Assembly (NCBI GenBank): GCA_019648995.1
Contig: BLXT01007982.1
Span: 3,519,185-3,542,208, forward strand
Origin: Plakobranchus ocellatus
Lineage: Eukaryota; Mollusca; Gastropoda; Plakobranchidae
Reading direction: 5' to 3'
DNA length: 23,024 nucleotides
Position numbers and translations under genes: made by a program. Shown here piece by piece: positions 1 to 8,008 of this stretch. Numbering within the stretch: position 1 is the stretch's first letter; each line of letters opens with the position of its first letter. Below the pieces are notes generated by a model, which saw only the letters and a program-made list of their open reading frames with translations, was not told the origin of the DNA and made no database searches.

Positions 1-83
1 AGCAATAGAAGCGACAAAGGACAGGAAAAAGTGGAGGACCATGATCGCCAACGCTGTAAAGCAAGGCACCTGATGATGATGTG
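1..83 (+). mobile_element. 3' end of a LINE (non-LTR retrotransposon) reverse-transcriptase ORF
   Basis: Reading from base 2 gives a short open frame that ends ...DRKKWRTMIANAVKQGT and stops at TGA 71-73, followed directly by TGATGATG repeats. A basic, Trp-containing tail of the form DRxKWR shortly before the stop is common at the C-terminus of LINE ORF2 proteins, and a short tandem-repeat 3' tail is typical of several LINE clades. The catalytic part would lie left of the window. It sits in sense orientation in an intron of the Kelch gene. The clade cannot be named from this fragment. Confidence 0.6.
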
Positions 84-375
84 GGTTAAATGTTATGAAA
101 CTCAGATTTTCCATTACACTCACATCGCGGTGTAAAAGCATTGAGGTTTTTAATGCAAATTTTCTGGCCTAATACTGTATCAGTCACTAATTGTTCAATG
201 TGTTCTCACCATTGGCTCTTGTGCACTGTTTTTCACTGTAAGTCACTTGTTTCTCAATGCTTCTTTTGTGAGGAAATAAAAAAACAGAACTTCAAGATAA
301 TTGCATTAAAAGATTATCAAGATGGTCCAGTATTTAGAGCAATTTCTGCACCTTGAGGGTTCAAATTACTATGAA

Positions 376-495
376 TTTGTCCATGTGTGACCAACTTAAC
401 TTGGCTTTGTGTATGGGTGAGTAGCTTCCCTTGAGTTTGTCCCCGAGTTACCAGCTTCCCTTGATATTGTCTGTGGATGACACTCACCGTCACTT
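376..495. repeat. 30-bp tandem repeat, about 4 degenerate units
   Basis: Four consecutive 30-base units start at 376, 406, 436 and 466, each opening with TTTGT or ATTGT; units two and three share AGCTTCCCTTGA. The period is exactly 30, so the minus strand stays open and reads as a ten-residue motif like QxQGKLVTHG. That open frame is a by-product of the period, not a gene. The array lies in the intron before the first Kelch exon of the window. Confidence 0.75.
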
Positions 496-606
496 GTTGA
501 AAAATATCATGAATCAATAATTTAAAAAAAAAACATTGCAAGAGGATTTTCATTCATATTGAAGAGTTAAATCTTTAAAATAAACTTTCCAATTCTGTTG
601 ATTCAG

Positions 607-747
607 GAGGCGAAGACCGTAGTGGCAGTTACAACATTGTGGAGTGCTATAACCCCAATACAGAGACCTGGTCATTTGTCAACTGCATGAAGCGTCGGCG
701 GGCTGGGGCTGGTGTTACCGTTTGTGATGGCAAGGTTTATGTGGCTG
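607..747 (+). CDS. Kelch gene, internal coding exon (first in window)
   Basis: The acceptor is TTGATTCAG at 598-606 and the donor is G|GTATGT at 747/748. The exon opens with two bases finishing a split codon (Gly if the previous exon ends in G, giving the expected GGEDRS) and encodes 46 full codons ending KVYVA, with the last G starting the next Gly. It holds one blade: VECYNPNTETW, then RRRAGAGVTV, then DGKVYVAG. The frame reads on past the donor to 836, but the protein loses Kelch character exactly at the splice site. Confidence 0.88.
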
Positions 748-2193
748 GTATGTTCATACCCAAATGGTTTGAACATTTATGTGTGTGTTTATCATTGGAC
801 ATGAAATTTAAGATGTCAAGGTTGGATTTAAGCTGATTAAGATCTCTTATGAAAAAGTTCATTTGTATCTTAAGCTATCAGTACTTGTCATAAAAACTGC
901 TAAGTATCTTTAATCCTGTGCAGACAATGTTGTATTTATTTATGTATGAAAGTCAACATGATGATCCACTTTTTCCTTTATCTTCTACTGTTCACTGCAA
1001 ACATGTCTATTGATGAAGTTGTTGTTATCTTCTGCTTAGAAAGTTGTCTAAAACCTTTTCAGATAGATCTTTTGTTTCTTGTTTTAGAAAGTTTTATATA
1101 TTTTTTGTAACGGAAAATCTTAAATCCACCTTAGCTAATACTGTTGATTAATTTTAAGTCTAGTAAGAAGCAATGTAGAATCAAACACAGGGTTTGGCTG
1201 GATCTTATCAGGAAAAGGATTTTTCGAGACCAGGAGAACTGGGCTTTGATTTTCAAAAGGCGAGAACGTAGGCCATTTCAATTTCTTTTTTTTTTTTTTT
1301 TTAATTTCTTTTAAAGGTGGTTATGACAAAGGCCCTCAGATGGACAGGGCAAGTATGGAAGTCTATGACCCTGATACTGGAGACTGGACTTTTGCCCCAG
1401 AGATGGAGAAAGCATGCTCGGGCCTGTCCATGGTCACTCTAGATCACTTCATCTATGCCTTTGGTGGACGCTACCGACATATAGACCAGTACTTTGATCA
1501 TGTGGAACGGTAATGATGCAGCAAATCCAATTTATTTTGTGTGTGTGGAAATCTGTACTTGTCTTAACTCCTGTATTTTATTGATTAAGTATAACATGGA
1601 AAATTCACTTCATTGATCAAAACAAACTGGGACTTTAGTCATTTGTTTGTATCTTCTATGCTATAAGTGCAAAATTTCTCTCTATTAATCCTGAATTATT
1701 TATCATGCATAAAAAATAAAGCCATTATTTTGTAAAAAAGAAATAAGAGGTACTTAGCCTGGCCTGCCTGTGTGCTGTATAGATTAGCAGTTGTTATGCA
1801 AATTGTAAGTCCCTTTAGCCCACTCCACAGGTCAACAATGTAAGTCTCTCTGGTCTGCTAGACACAGCATCCAACAGGTGGTTGTAATACTCACATGCTG
1901 CATTGCAGATAAGTTATTAAACTTTAAACTATTTTTCACCTCATTGTTCTATATGTTTTCCCTATACCAGGTACAACACTATAACCAGGCAGTGGACCAC
2001 TATAGCACCTATGACCACACCGCGGGCCTGGTTTGGCATAGCTGTCTTTTATAACCGTATCTATGTGTGTGGAGGTTTTGACGGCAACACGCGGTTGCGC
2101 CACTGCGAGATGTACAACCCAGAGAGCAACTCCTGGAGAGTGATAAGTGAGATGAAGATTGGTCGGGCTGGCTGTGGAGCAACCGTTGTTTGA
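607..2193 (+). CDS. Kelch-repeat protein (KLHL-type), C-terminal part, three coding exons
   Basis: Joining 607-747, 1317-1509 and 1971-2193 gives about 185 residues and a TGA stop at 2191-2193. The product has consecutive Kelch blades with the family marks: diglycines (AGG, AFGG, CGG) followed about 11-15 residues later by E-x-Y-[ND]-P or ERY and then a Trp (VECYNPNTETW, MEVYDPDTGDW, VERYNTITRQW, CEMYNPESNSW). About 3.5 blades are visible. Known KLHL proteins have BTB, BACK and six Kelch repeats and act as substrate adaptors of Cullin-3 ubiquitin ligases. The BTB/BACK exons would be upstream of the window, so that role is inferred. The introns are canonical GT-AG (phases 1, 1 and 2, counting the one entering at 607). 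I cannot assign a particular KLHL orthologue. Confidence 0.88.
748..1316 (+). other. Kelch gene intron (phase 1)
   Basis: This is a 569-base AT-rich intron with donor GTATGT. A long pyrimidine tract (T-run near 1286-1302) precedes the acceptor TTAAAG at 1311-1316. I see no repeat or gene inside it. Confidence 0.8.
1317..1509 (+). CDS. Kelch gene, internal coding exon (second in window)
   Basis: The two bases GT complete Gly with the previous exon's G. Then 63 codons follow, and the exon ends in CG, completed by G of the next exon to give Arg. It completes the AGG diglycine of the previous blade, contributes a whole blade (MEVYDPDTGDW ... MVTLDHFIYAFGG) and starts the next one (RYRHIDQYFDHVER). 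The donor is CG|GTAATG. Reading through the donor would meet TAA at once, which supports splicing here. Confidence 0.9.
1510..1970 (+). other. Kelch gene intron (phase 2)
   Basis: This is a 461-base intron with donor GTAATG. A pyrimidine-rich stretch ends in CCTATACCAG at 1961-1970. It holds no open frame or clear repeat. Confidence 0.8.
1971..2193 (+). CDS. Kelch gene, terminal coding exon
   Basis: The first base completes Arg, then 73 codons and TGA (2191-2193) follow. It encodes YNTITRQW ... MTTPRAWFGIAVFYNRIYVCGG and the final partial blade FDGNTRLRHCEMYNPESNSW ... GCGATVV. Ending inside a blade is normal for Kelch propellers, where an N-terminal strand closes the ring. A second stop (TAA 2194-2196) follows directly. 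Confidence 0.9.
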
Positions 2194-2264
2194 TAACGTC
2201 TCACCATTTTGCTTTGGTGTTCTTAGTTACAAGGATGGTAGAACTGCACTAGGAACAAAACATG

Positions 2265-2282
2265 TATATATATATATATATA
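2265..2282. repeat. (TA)9 microsatellite
   Basis: An uninterrupted TA run lies 70 bases after the Kelch stop codon, in the probable 3' UTR. Confidence 0.9.
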
Positions 2283-2559
2283 TGGTTGCAACGGATTACA
2301 GATCTGGCGATTAGACTTTCTAGATGTGTGGAAGAAAACGCAGTCCACTTTTTCTGTCAACTTTTTTGTAAGATCAAGACAGATTTTTTCATGTTTTTTT
2401 CTCAAGCAAAAGAAAAAAGAAAAAACAAAGAAAACCTCTTGAGTAGCCCTATATAAAGATTGCATTTGTTTTGCTACAGATCTTGCGTTGCTACAAGTTG
2501 CAATTGCTATTTAAGATTTCCTGGCTCTTCTTTTTTCAGTCTTTCTAGTATTACAGATC

Positions 2560-2700
2560 AGATAGGTAAAGTCATTTATTGGTCAAGAAAACTATCAGAT
2601 AAGTGAAGGCTAAAAGTCCTTGCCATTTATTGAACAAGAAAACTATAAAATAAGGAAAGGTTCAAAGTCCTTGTCTTGTTATTGATCAAGGAAACACAAA
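2560..2700. repeat. 51-bp tandem repeat, about 2.5 units
   Basis: The word CATTTATTG followed by CAAGAAAACTAT starts at 2573 and again 51 bases later at 2624. Both units end in AAAGTCCTTG. A third, partial unit begins near 2675 (TTATTGATCAAGGAAAC). Confidence 0.75.
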
Positions 2701-3590
2701 AGCGAGTGATCTTGCAAATGCCTTACTTACACTTCCAAGTTCACATCCTTACATTGTTCACTTTTATTTCGTAATGTGATATATTTTTCCATCACTTTTC
2801 CTCGAATGATTGTCTATGATGAGAACAGTGAAACTGCAGTGTCTGCCCCTCATCTAGAATCTGATAAACAAGACTTACTGGTACATGCAAAGGATGCGGA
2901 CACAATGAAACTATTTCAGTCTCTCTATGCAGGTTACTCTAACTCGTATGTTTCCTGTGTGTTAAATTTTCTTTCTCCACCTTATGATGATCTTTATTTT
3001 CTCTTTATCTTTTTCCTCTTCATCCTCGGGTTTGGTTTGTAAGCCAGTGGGGAAGCAGCTGTGTCTTAAGACATGAATATTCTCTCCCCCCCCCCTGCAG
3101 AGTGGCTGAGGTGTTTTGTAGGACTAGAAGCCTTATCTAGGAGCAAGAAAAGGTGTGAGTGTAGCAGGCTCACTCGCTGTGGCTGGCATATCGACCAATC
3201 AAAATTTTTTATTAGAACTGCTGGGACATAGTAAAAGGAGAGGACGACCCACATTGGGTTACAGAGCACCAGATGAGATCTGATCTAGATTCAAAATCAG
3301 TGGTGTTTTTTATAGTTGCATAAGTAGAACCAATTGTTGGGAGGTTTTTTATATGATGCACAGACCTTAGCTCTAGCGATATAGAGTTGGGTTGATTATA
3401 GTATAAGAAGTTTTGTTAAACCTGTAGATTAGACCATGAGGTGTTTGCATGTTATTTTGATCATATAACTGATATTAAGGAGTTTAAAACAGTTTGGGTT
3501 GATGTGAAATAACAATAATAGTTGCCCTATGTTACTAGTTTCATAGTAAGAGCATGACCCCATTGACACATCTCTATGCCAGCTGTTACA

Positions 3591-3596
3591 AATAAA
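3591..3596 (+). terminator. Candidate poly(A) signal of the Kelch gene
   Basis: First AATAAA after the Kelch stop codon (1.4 kb downstream). Such hexamers are frequent in DNA this AT-rich, so this is only a candidate. Confidence 0.25.
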
Positions 3597-3821
3597 TACA
3601 TTTTTATTTATATGATAAAAATAACAGTAGAAAAATAATCATAAATAAAAAAAAAGGTTTCACCTCAAAGGCTTCCTCATTGTACTTTTTATATTAAAAA
3701 TATTTCACACTGTCAAAGCCATTAGAGCGAAACATTTTGATGTGAATTTATTATTTTACTTTTTGAGTTCTGTTAAGTGTCATAATTTCTAGTAGGAAAC
3801 TGTACTTCATCTTTATTTTAT

Positions 3822-3823
<2 letters not shown>

Positions 3824-3873
<50 letters not shown>
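3824..3873. repeat. (AT)25 microsatellite
   Basis: About 50 bases of uninterrupted AT lead into TATTTATTTATTTAATTATTTA. It forms the left flank of the inverted-repeat element at 3895-4816, whose right flank is also a TA run. Confidence 0.95.
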
Positions 3874-3877
<4 letters not shown>

Positions 3878-4013
3878 TTATTTAATTATTTATACAGTGC
3901 ATACCTGATATATCGACATTGAAGGTTCCAGATAAGCCATGTCAATATAAAAGAAACCTTTTTTCAAAGAATTTTGTTTGTTGACAGGGTGAATTTTGTT
4001 AGGTTGGTATGGT

Positions 4014-4149
4014 TGTTATATATAGCCAGTGAACAACAATGTGATCTTAGGCTTTTAGGCTCTCAGGCCAGGGCACTGGTGGCAGGGCTCAAACCTGTGA
4101 CAGAAGGGTCCCTGCAGATATCAGGGCGGACTCGCTAACCAGTGACCCC
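4014..4149 (-). mobile_element. tRNA-derived SINE, copy A
   Basis: On the minus strand it reads an A-box-like TGGTTAGCGAG (4141-4131) and, about 36 bases on, a B-box-like GGTTTGAGCCC (4095-4085), the spacing of an internal RNA polymerase III promoter. The body then reads CCCTGGCCTGAGAGCC ... AAGATCACATTGTTGTTC. Related sequence occurs at 7884-8008 and 22622-22756, so this is a dispersed family and not a single tRNA fossil. It is nested in the inverted-repeat element. Confidence 0.6.
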
Positions 4150-4279
4150 TTTTTTTCACTGCCTAAAGCTGGTCTATCAGAAGGCTGATGGATGCTTGCT
4201 TCGTGTAGCTTTCACATACAGTGACACCAACGCACACACATGCGCAACCCTTCTTCCCGCTTATCTCCTCTAAGGCCCT

Positions 4280-4411
4280 AAGGCCTAGTTCATTTATAAG
4301 CGTACTGCTTAGGCCTAGCCTACAGCACTGCATTATTTTCAGTTTTAGTCACCTATGATACTCAAGGCCTAGCTCATGAGTCCACAGCATTGCATCACTT
4401 TCAGTTTCAGT
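4280..4411. repeat. Local duplication with AAGGCCTAG ... CAGCA(C/T)TGCAT words
   Basis: Two related segments, about 4280-4349 and 4363-4411, share AAGGCCTAG(T/C)TCAT, then ACAGCA(C/T)TGCAT and TTTCAGTTT(T/C)AGT. The second copy lacks about 20 internal bases. They lie inside the inverted-repeat element. Confidence 0.5.
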
Positions 4412-4816
4412 TTGTGTATACATGATATAAACACACTGACCGATTGTGTTAGTTTCAGTTCCACGCCTTCTGAGCTCGTCTAGGCCTTTTAGTCTACAGT
4501 CCATTTGTCTGTGGTTCATACAGTGGGTGACAAACAAAAGGATAGGTGGGCCTTTCGCTCTCAGTCTCACTAAAGATCCAGGGCTAGATTTTGGCTGACG
4601 GCATCTTTGTGAGGGGGATCAAATCAACAGGAACCGGTTTTCCTACACTAGTTTGGTTACTGACATGTCGATATGAGAGAAATGAATAGGAGTGGGTGTT
4701 GATATAGTGGAACGTGTTTACTAACAATTGAGAGGAAAAAAATATGGACTTGGAAGAGCGTGTCCATAGAAGGGAAAAGTCGAAAGAAGTGATATCGGTA
4801 TAAGTGGTGTGCACTG

Positions 4817-4828
4817 TGTGTATGTATG

Positions 4829-4860
<32 letters not shown>

Positions 4861-7800
4861 TATGTGTTTTTAAATACATTTTTTTTTACTCTGTATGAGA
4901 TCTGTGATTGTCCACCTTGCCCTAACCATGATCAGAACCAACCCAGTCCAGCTGGTGGTTTTGTTGCCAGTAGCATTTTAACTTTTTTTTCTGCGACAAA
5001 TATTGTTTTAAATATACTCTCATAATCTTGAAGACATGAGATTTCTACATGTGACCAGCAATTCTGAGCTGGATTCTCTGTCATCTGCGGTAGCCCAATG
5101 GATCAAAATTCTATACCAACGAAGTCTGACCGATCTGTTACGGGCCAATAGTAATACAGCTTGTGAGTTATATATATATATTGTGCTTTCTGTTTCTCTA
5201 GGACTTTAGAAGCGTAAACTTAAACTAAAAAAAAATAATGGTGATTTGCATAATCATAAGTTGTTCAAGGCTGAGGAAGAAGAGCCAGGAGCTCCACCAA
5301 TCCCAGCAATCAAAGGTTGTAGTGATTTTTTTTTAAAAACATGGTATTAAAAGTCAGGAGAATTGCTTAGTGATAACAGCACAATTTGCATTATGGACAG
5401 TGAGCAAAATACTTTCCAGCAATGAATAATTTTTATTTGAAATGCAGTTGCCTTCAAGAGTTTGCATCTTTTTTTTTTTTCACTGTGATGCCAGGGATGT
5501 TTTTCAGCTTCTTTTTTTCCTTTGATTCTTTCCTCTCTCAGTCTCTTCTGGTTTGACCAGAGCCTTCCATTGCATTGCTTCAGGTAGCCTACATTCACTC
5601 TGCTATCATTTTCCTGATATACAGGGCATTCTGTTATATATGAAGCAGACCATTGATATTAATGTTTTTGGTCAATGTCGATGTATCAAAATACACATGT
5701 GAGGAGATAAAAATATTCTCTTGATAACTTCTTCCCCTTATCAGTTTTTTTTACTGCTACCAAAGTACTAACCTTAGCAATAATAAGCACTTTGTGTTTT
5801 TTTAAATCGTCTTTAGAGCAGATACAAAAATTTTAAAAGACAAAATAGTCAGTATGAAAAAAATTGCTGGGAAAAGCATATCAATTAAATAATAAATATA
5901 GCAAGCTAAAACGAAGGGATTGGAGCTCACAAAAAATGTAGATGTATTATATATGTATATGCAGAACATTGAAACAGTTAATTTTAATATAGGAGTTATC
6001 AATATGTATGGCTGCAGTGCTCATATGTGCTTCTGGTGTTGGCTCCTTAAAACTTCTTGCTTTCCCACCCGCCCCCTTCTTTTTTGTTAAAGATTTGTTT
6101 TTTTTCTCAGTGACCCAATTAGCGCAAATTAATTGACTGATTCCCTTAATGGCAACTGTCATGCAAGTGGCCTGCAAATCAATATTGAATGTATCATCTC
6201 CAAGGTTTTTAGCAACTGTTTGAATAGGCTGGGCTGTGTATCAACTTTATCATAGCTCTTTTTTTTTCTCTAAAATATTGACTCCATATAATATGTGGTG
6301 TGGGTTGGAGCCACGTAGTATCACCAAGGCTGACAAGGTTCAAACTGCCCAGTATCATCAAGCAGGGAACAAGCTATCCCAAATCTCATTGTTCCTAAAT
6401 TTCTGGTCTTTAGCTCTATTGTTCAACGATTTTGAAAGAAGGAAGCAAGAGTTGAAATTTTTTTTTAATGTTTTTGTCTATGTGATTAAATGAATCTTAA
6501 TCTTATAGCTGTCCAAACATGCCCGCAAATTTTTTTGATTGTTGCCACAATTCTACAAGAAAACTTCCTGGGCTCCACAATTCCACGTTCTCATTGCCAA
6601 TTTGGAGATTTGTCATTTTGGTATTTCAGGATTAGAAAATTTGACCATGCACTATTATGCCAGAATTCCAGTGCACATAGATCTAGATAAATGGACCTTA
6701 TCCTACTCAATAAACTCTATTAAAAATATGTAAAGTACTTATCCATATATACATTAAGGTGATGTAGAATACATTGTAAAATGCATGTTGAAAATAGGCT
6801 AATGGGTTGATTGAGTACTTTTAAATTACCATTTCTTGATCAGCCAGTTTCTGTTGCTCTCATCTCCAGGTTTGAACCTAATCTTCATCTGATGTGAATT
6901 TTTCTTGTAGTAATCTTCAGATGTGTTTTTAGTGATACATCATGCATTGATGGGCATATGTTACAATCCTAATACCATAGTGTGTACAGGAGGACTATGG
7001 TCCTCAGCTGATATGTTTACTTTCCAAATGTGCCCACACTTTTCAAATCAAAATCTGAAGTTCATCTTTGACTGTAGCAGTTTTGACAGTAATATGATGT
7101 ACAGTTAGGCATGGACCACCACTACCATGGTTCTTGTGGCTGTGGCAGACATAGTTAGATTCTGAGCCTGTTAAGTAAAATGCCAATGATTTTTTTTAAA
7201 GCTGATGTTTGATTTTGAAAGATGGTAGGTCATACTCAATAATGAAGTCTGTTATTTTCCTTTTTTTTTAAAACAATGCATGTCAAAGTTAAAGATAGCT
7301 GAAATTAACAATTATTGTTTAGTCTAAACAAGTAACAGTAAATAGCATTGGTTTTTCCCCCACAAGTAATACTCATAACTTTTTTTAATTTTCAAAATAT
7401 TTATCAGCACATTTTGAACATTTTTTAAAAAATTGGGAAGTTAGCTGTCAGAAGAAAAAAAAATTCACATTCTATCATGGTCTCACCAAAGGCCATGCCC
7501 AAATTGTCACTTGCATTTGATAAAAATACTTAAGTATGGAAGGATATACATGACTTTAGCAAGACTATAAATATACTGCCACAGTGGTAAGGACAGAGAT
7601 AATTTTTTTTATATACCTGTAGTTGTATTTGTGTACCGTGGTTGTAAAGAATGAGATCTTTATAAACCCTGTAGTTGAAATAAATGAGATGAAGTATGAA
7701 AACAAAATGTCTTCAGAATAAGGAGATAACAAGGACTTATTTGCATTCCTTGTTTAAAAACCCACATTTTGTGTTTTTACTCCACGGTCTAATAATTAGA

Positions 7801-7883
7801 TTCTTTCAGTACTGATGAAATCCAGTGTCCAAATGCGATATTTACGTGAAAGATTTTGTCTAGAAACCAAGGGATGCACTTGC
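4817..7883. other. Intergenic or UTR stretch without recognisable genes
   Basis: It opens with TGTGTATGTATG and a TA run (4829-4854) that mirrors the left flank of the neighbouring inverted-repeat element. The rest is AT-rich with many T or A homopolymers and only short open frames. I see no splice-compatible exon, no domain signature and no clear tandem repeat. AATAAA at 6709-6714 is the only hexamer here that looks plausible in context. Confidence 0.6.
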
Positions 7884-8008
7884 CTCACACCAAAGTGATT
7901 TCAGGCATACAGGCCCCCTGTCAGGCCAAGTTGCTGGCATTTAGCTCATAGTTTACTCAAACCCATGACAAAAGAATCCCTGCGGATCTTGCCTGTTCAC
8001 ATTAAGAT
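7884..8008 (-). mobile_element. tRNA-derived SINE, copy B (degenerate)
   Basis: Its minus strand reads TGGGTTTGAGTA (B-box region, 7965-7954) preceded by CCGCAGGGATTCTTTTGTCA. It is followed by ACTTGGCCTGACAGG and TGCCTGAAATCACTTTGGTG. Copy A shows the same order (CTGCAGGGACCCTTCTGTCA, the B box, CCTGGCCTGAGAGCC, AGATCACATTGTTG). The A-box end is eroded. Confidence 0.5.

Larger units (their letters stand above)
2194..3596 (+). other. Kelch gene 3' UTR (proximal extent, inferred)
   Basis: After the stop the sequence is AT-rich and non-coding. It contains a (TA)9 run at 2265-2282, the 51-bp repeats at 2560-2700, and a first canonical AATAAA at 3591-3596 (another at 3644-3649). No AATAAA occurs between the stop and 3591, though a TATAAA variant lies at 2452-2457. 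The real 3' end needs transcript data. A later well-formed AATAAA at 9907 would imply a much longer UTR. Confidence 0.4.
3895..4816. mobile_element. Non-autonomous DNA transposon remnant (TA-target, Tc1/mariner or pogo-like)
   Basis: The left end begins CAGTGCATACC just after TA (3893-3894). The right end, read on the minus strand from 4816, begins CAGTGCACACC. These match at 10 of 11 bases and then more loosely, both continuing into ATAT/CGAT-rich sequence. Words such as TATCGACAT and TGTCGATATGAG recur inside both ends. CAGT-type termini at a TA target suit the Tc1/mariner superfamily, particularly pogo/Tigger-like MITEs. No transposase frame is visible. The base pair after the right end is TG rather than TA, so the target duplication is decayed or the boundary is slightly off. 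A SINE lies inside. Confidence 0.5.

Noticed and set aside
317..553. 78-codon minus-strand frame with repeated QGKLVTHG-like units
   Set aside because: It follows from the 30-bp tandem repeat in an intron; it has no start context or domain.
6490..6733. Two overlapping + strand frames of 64-66 codons
   Set aside because: They overlap in different phases, lack domain features and splice signals, and fit chance in AT-rich DNA.
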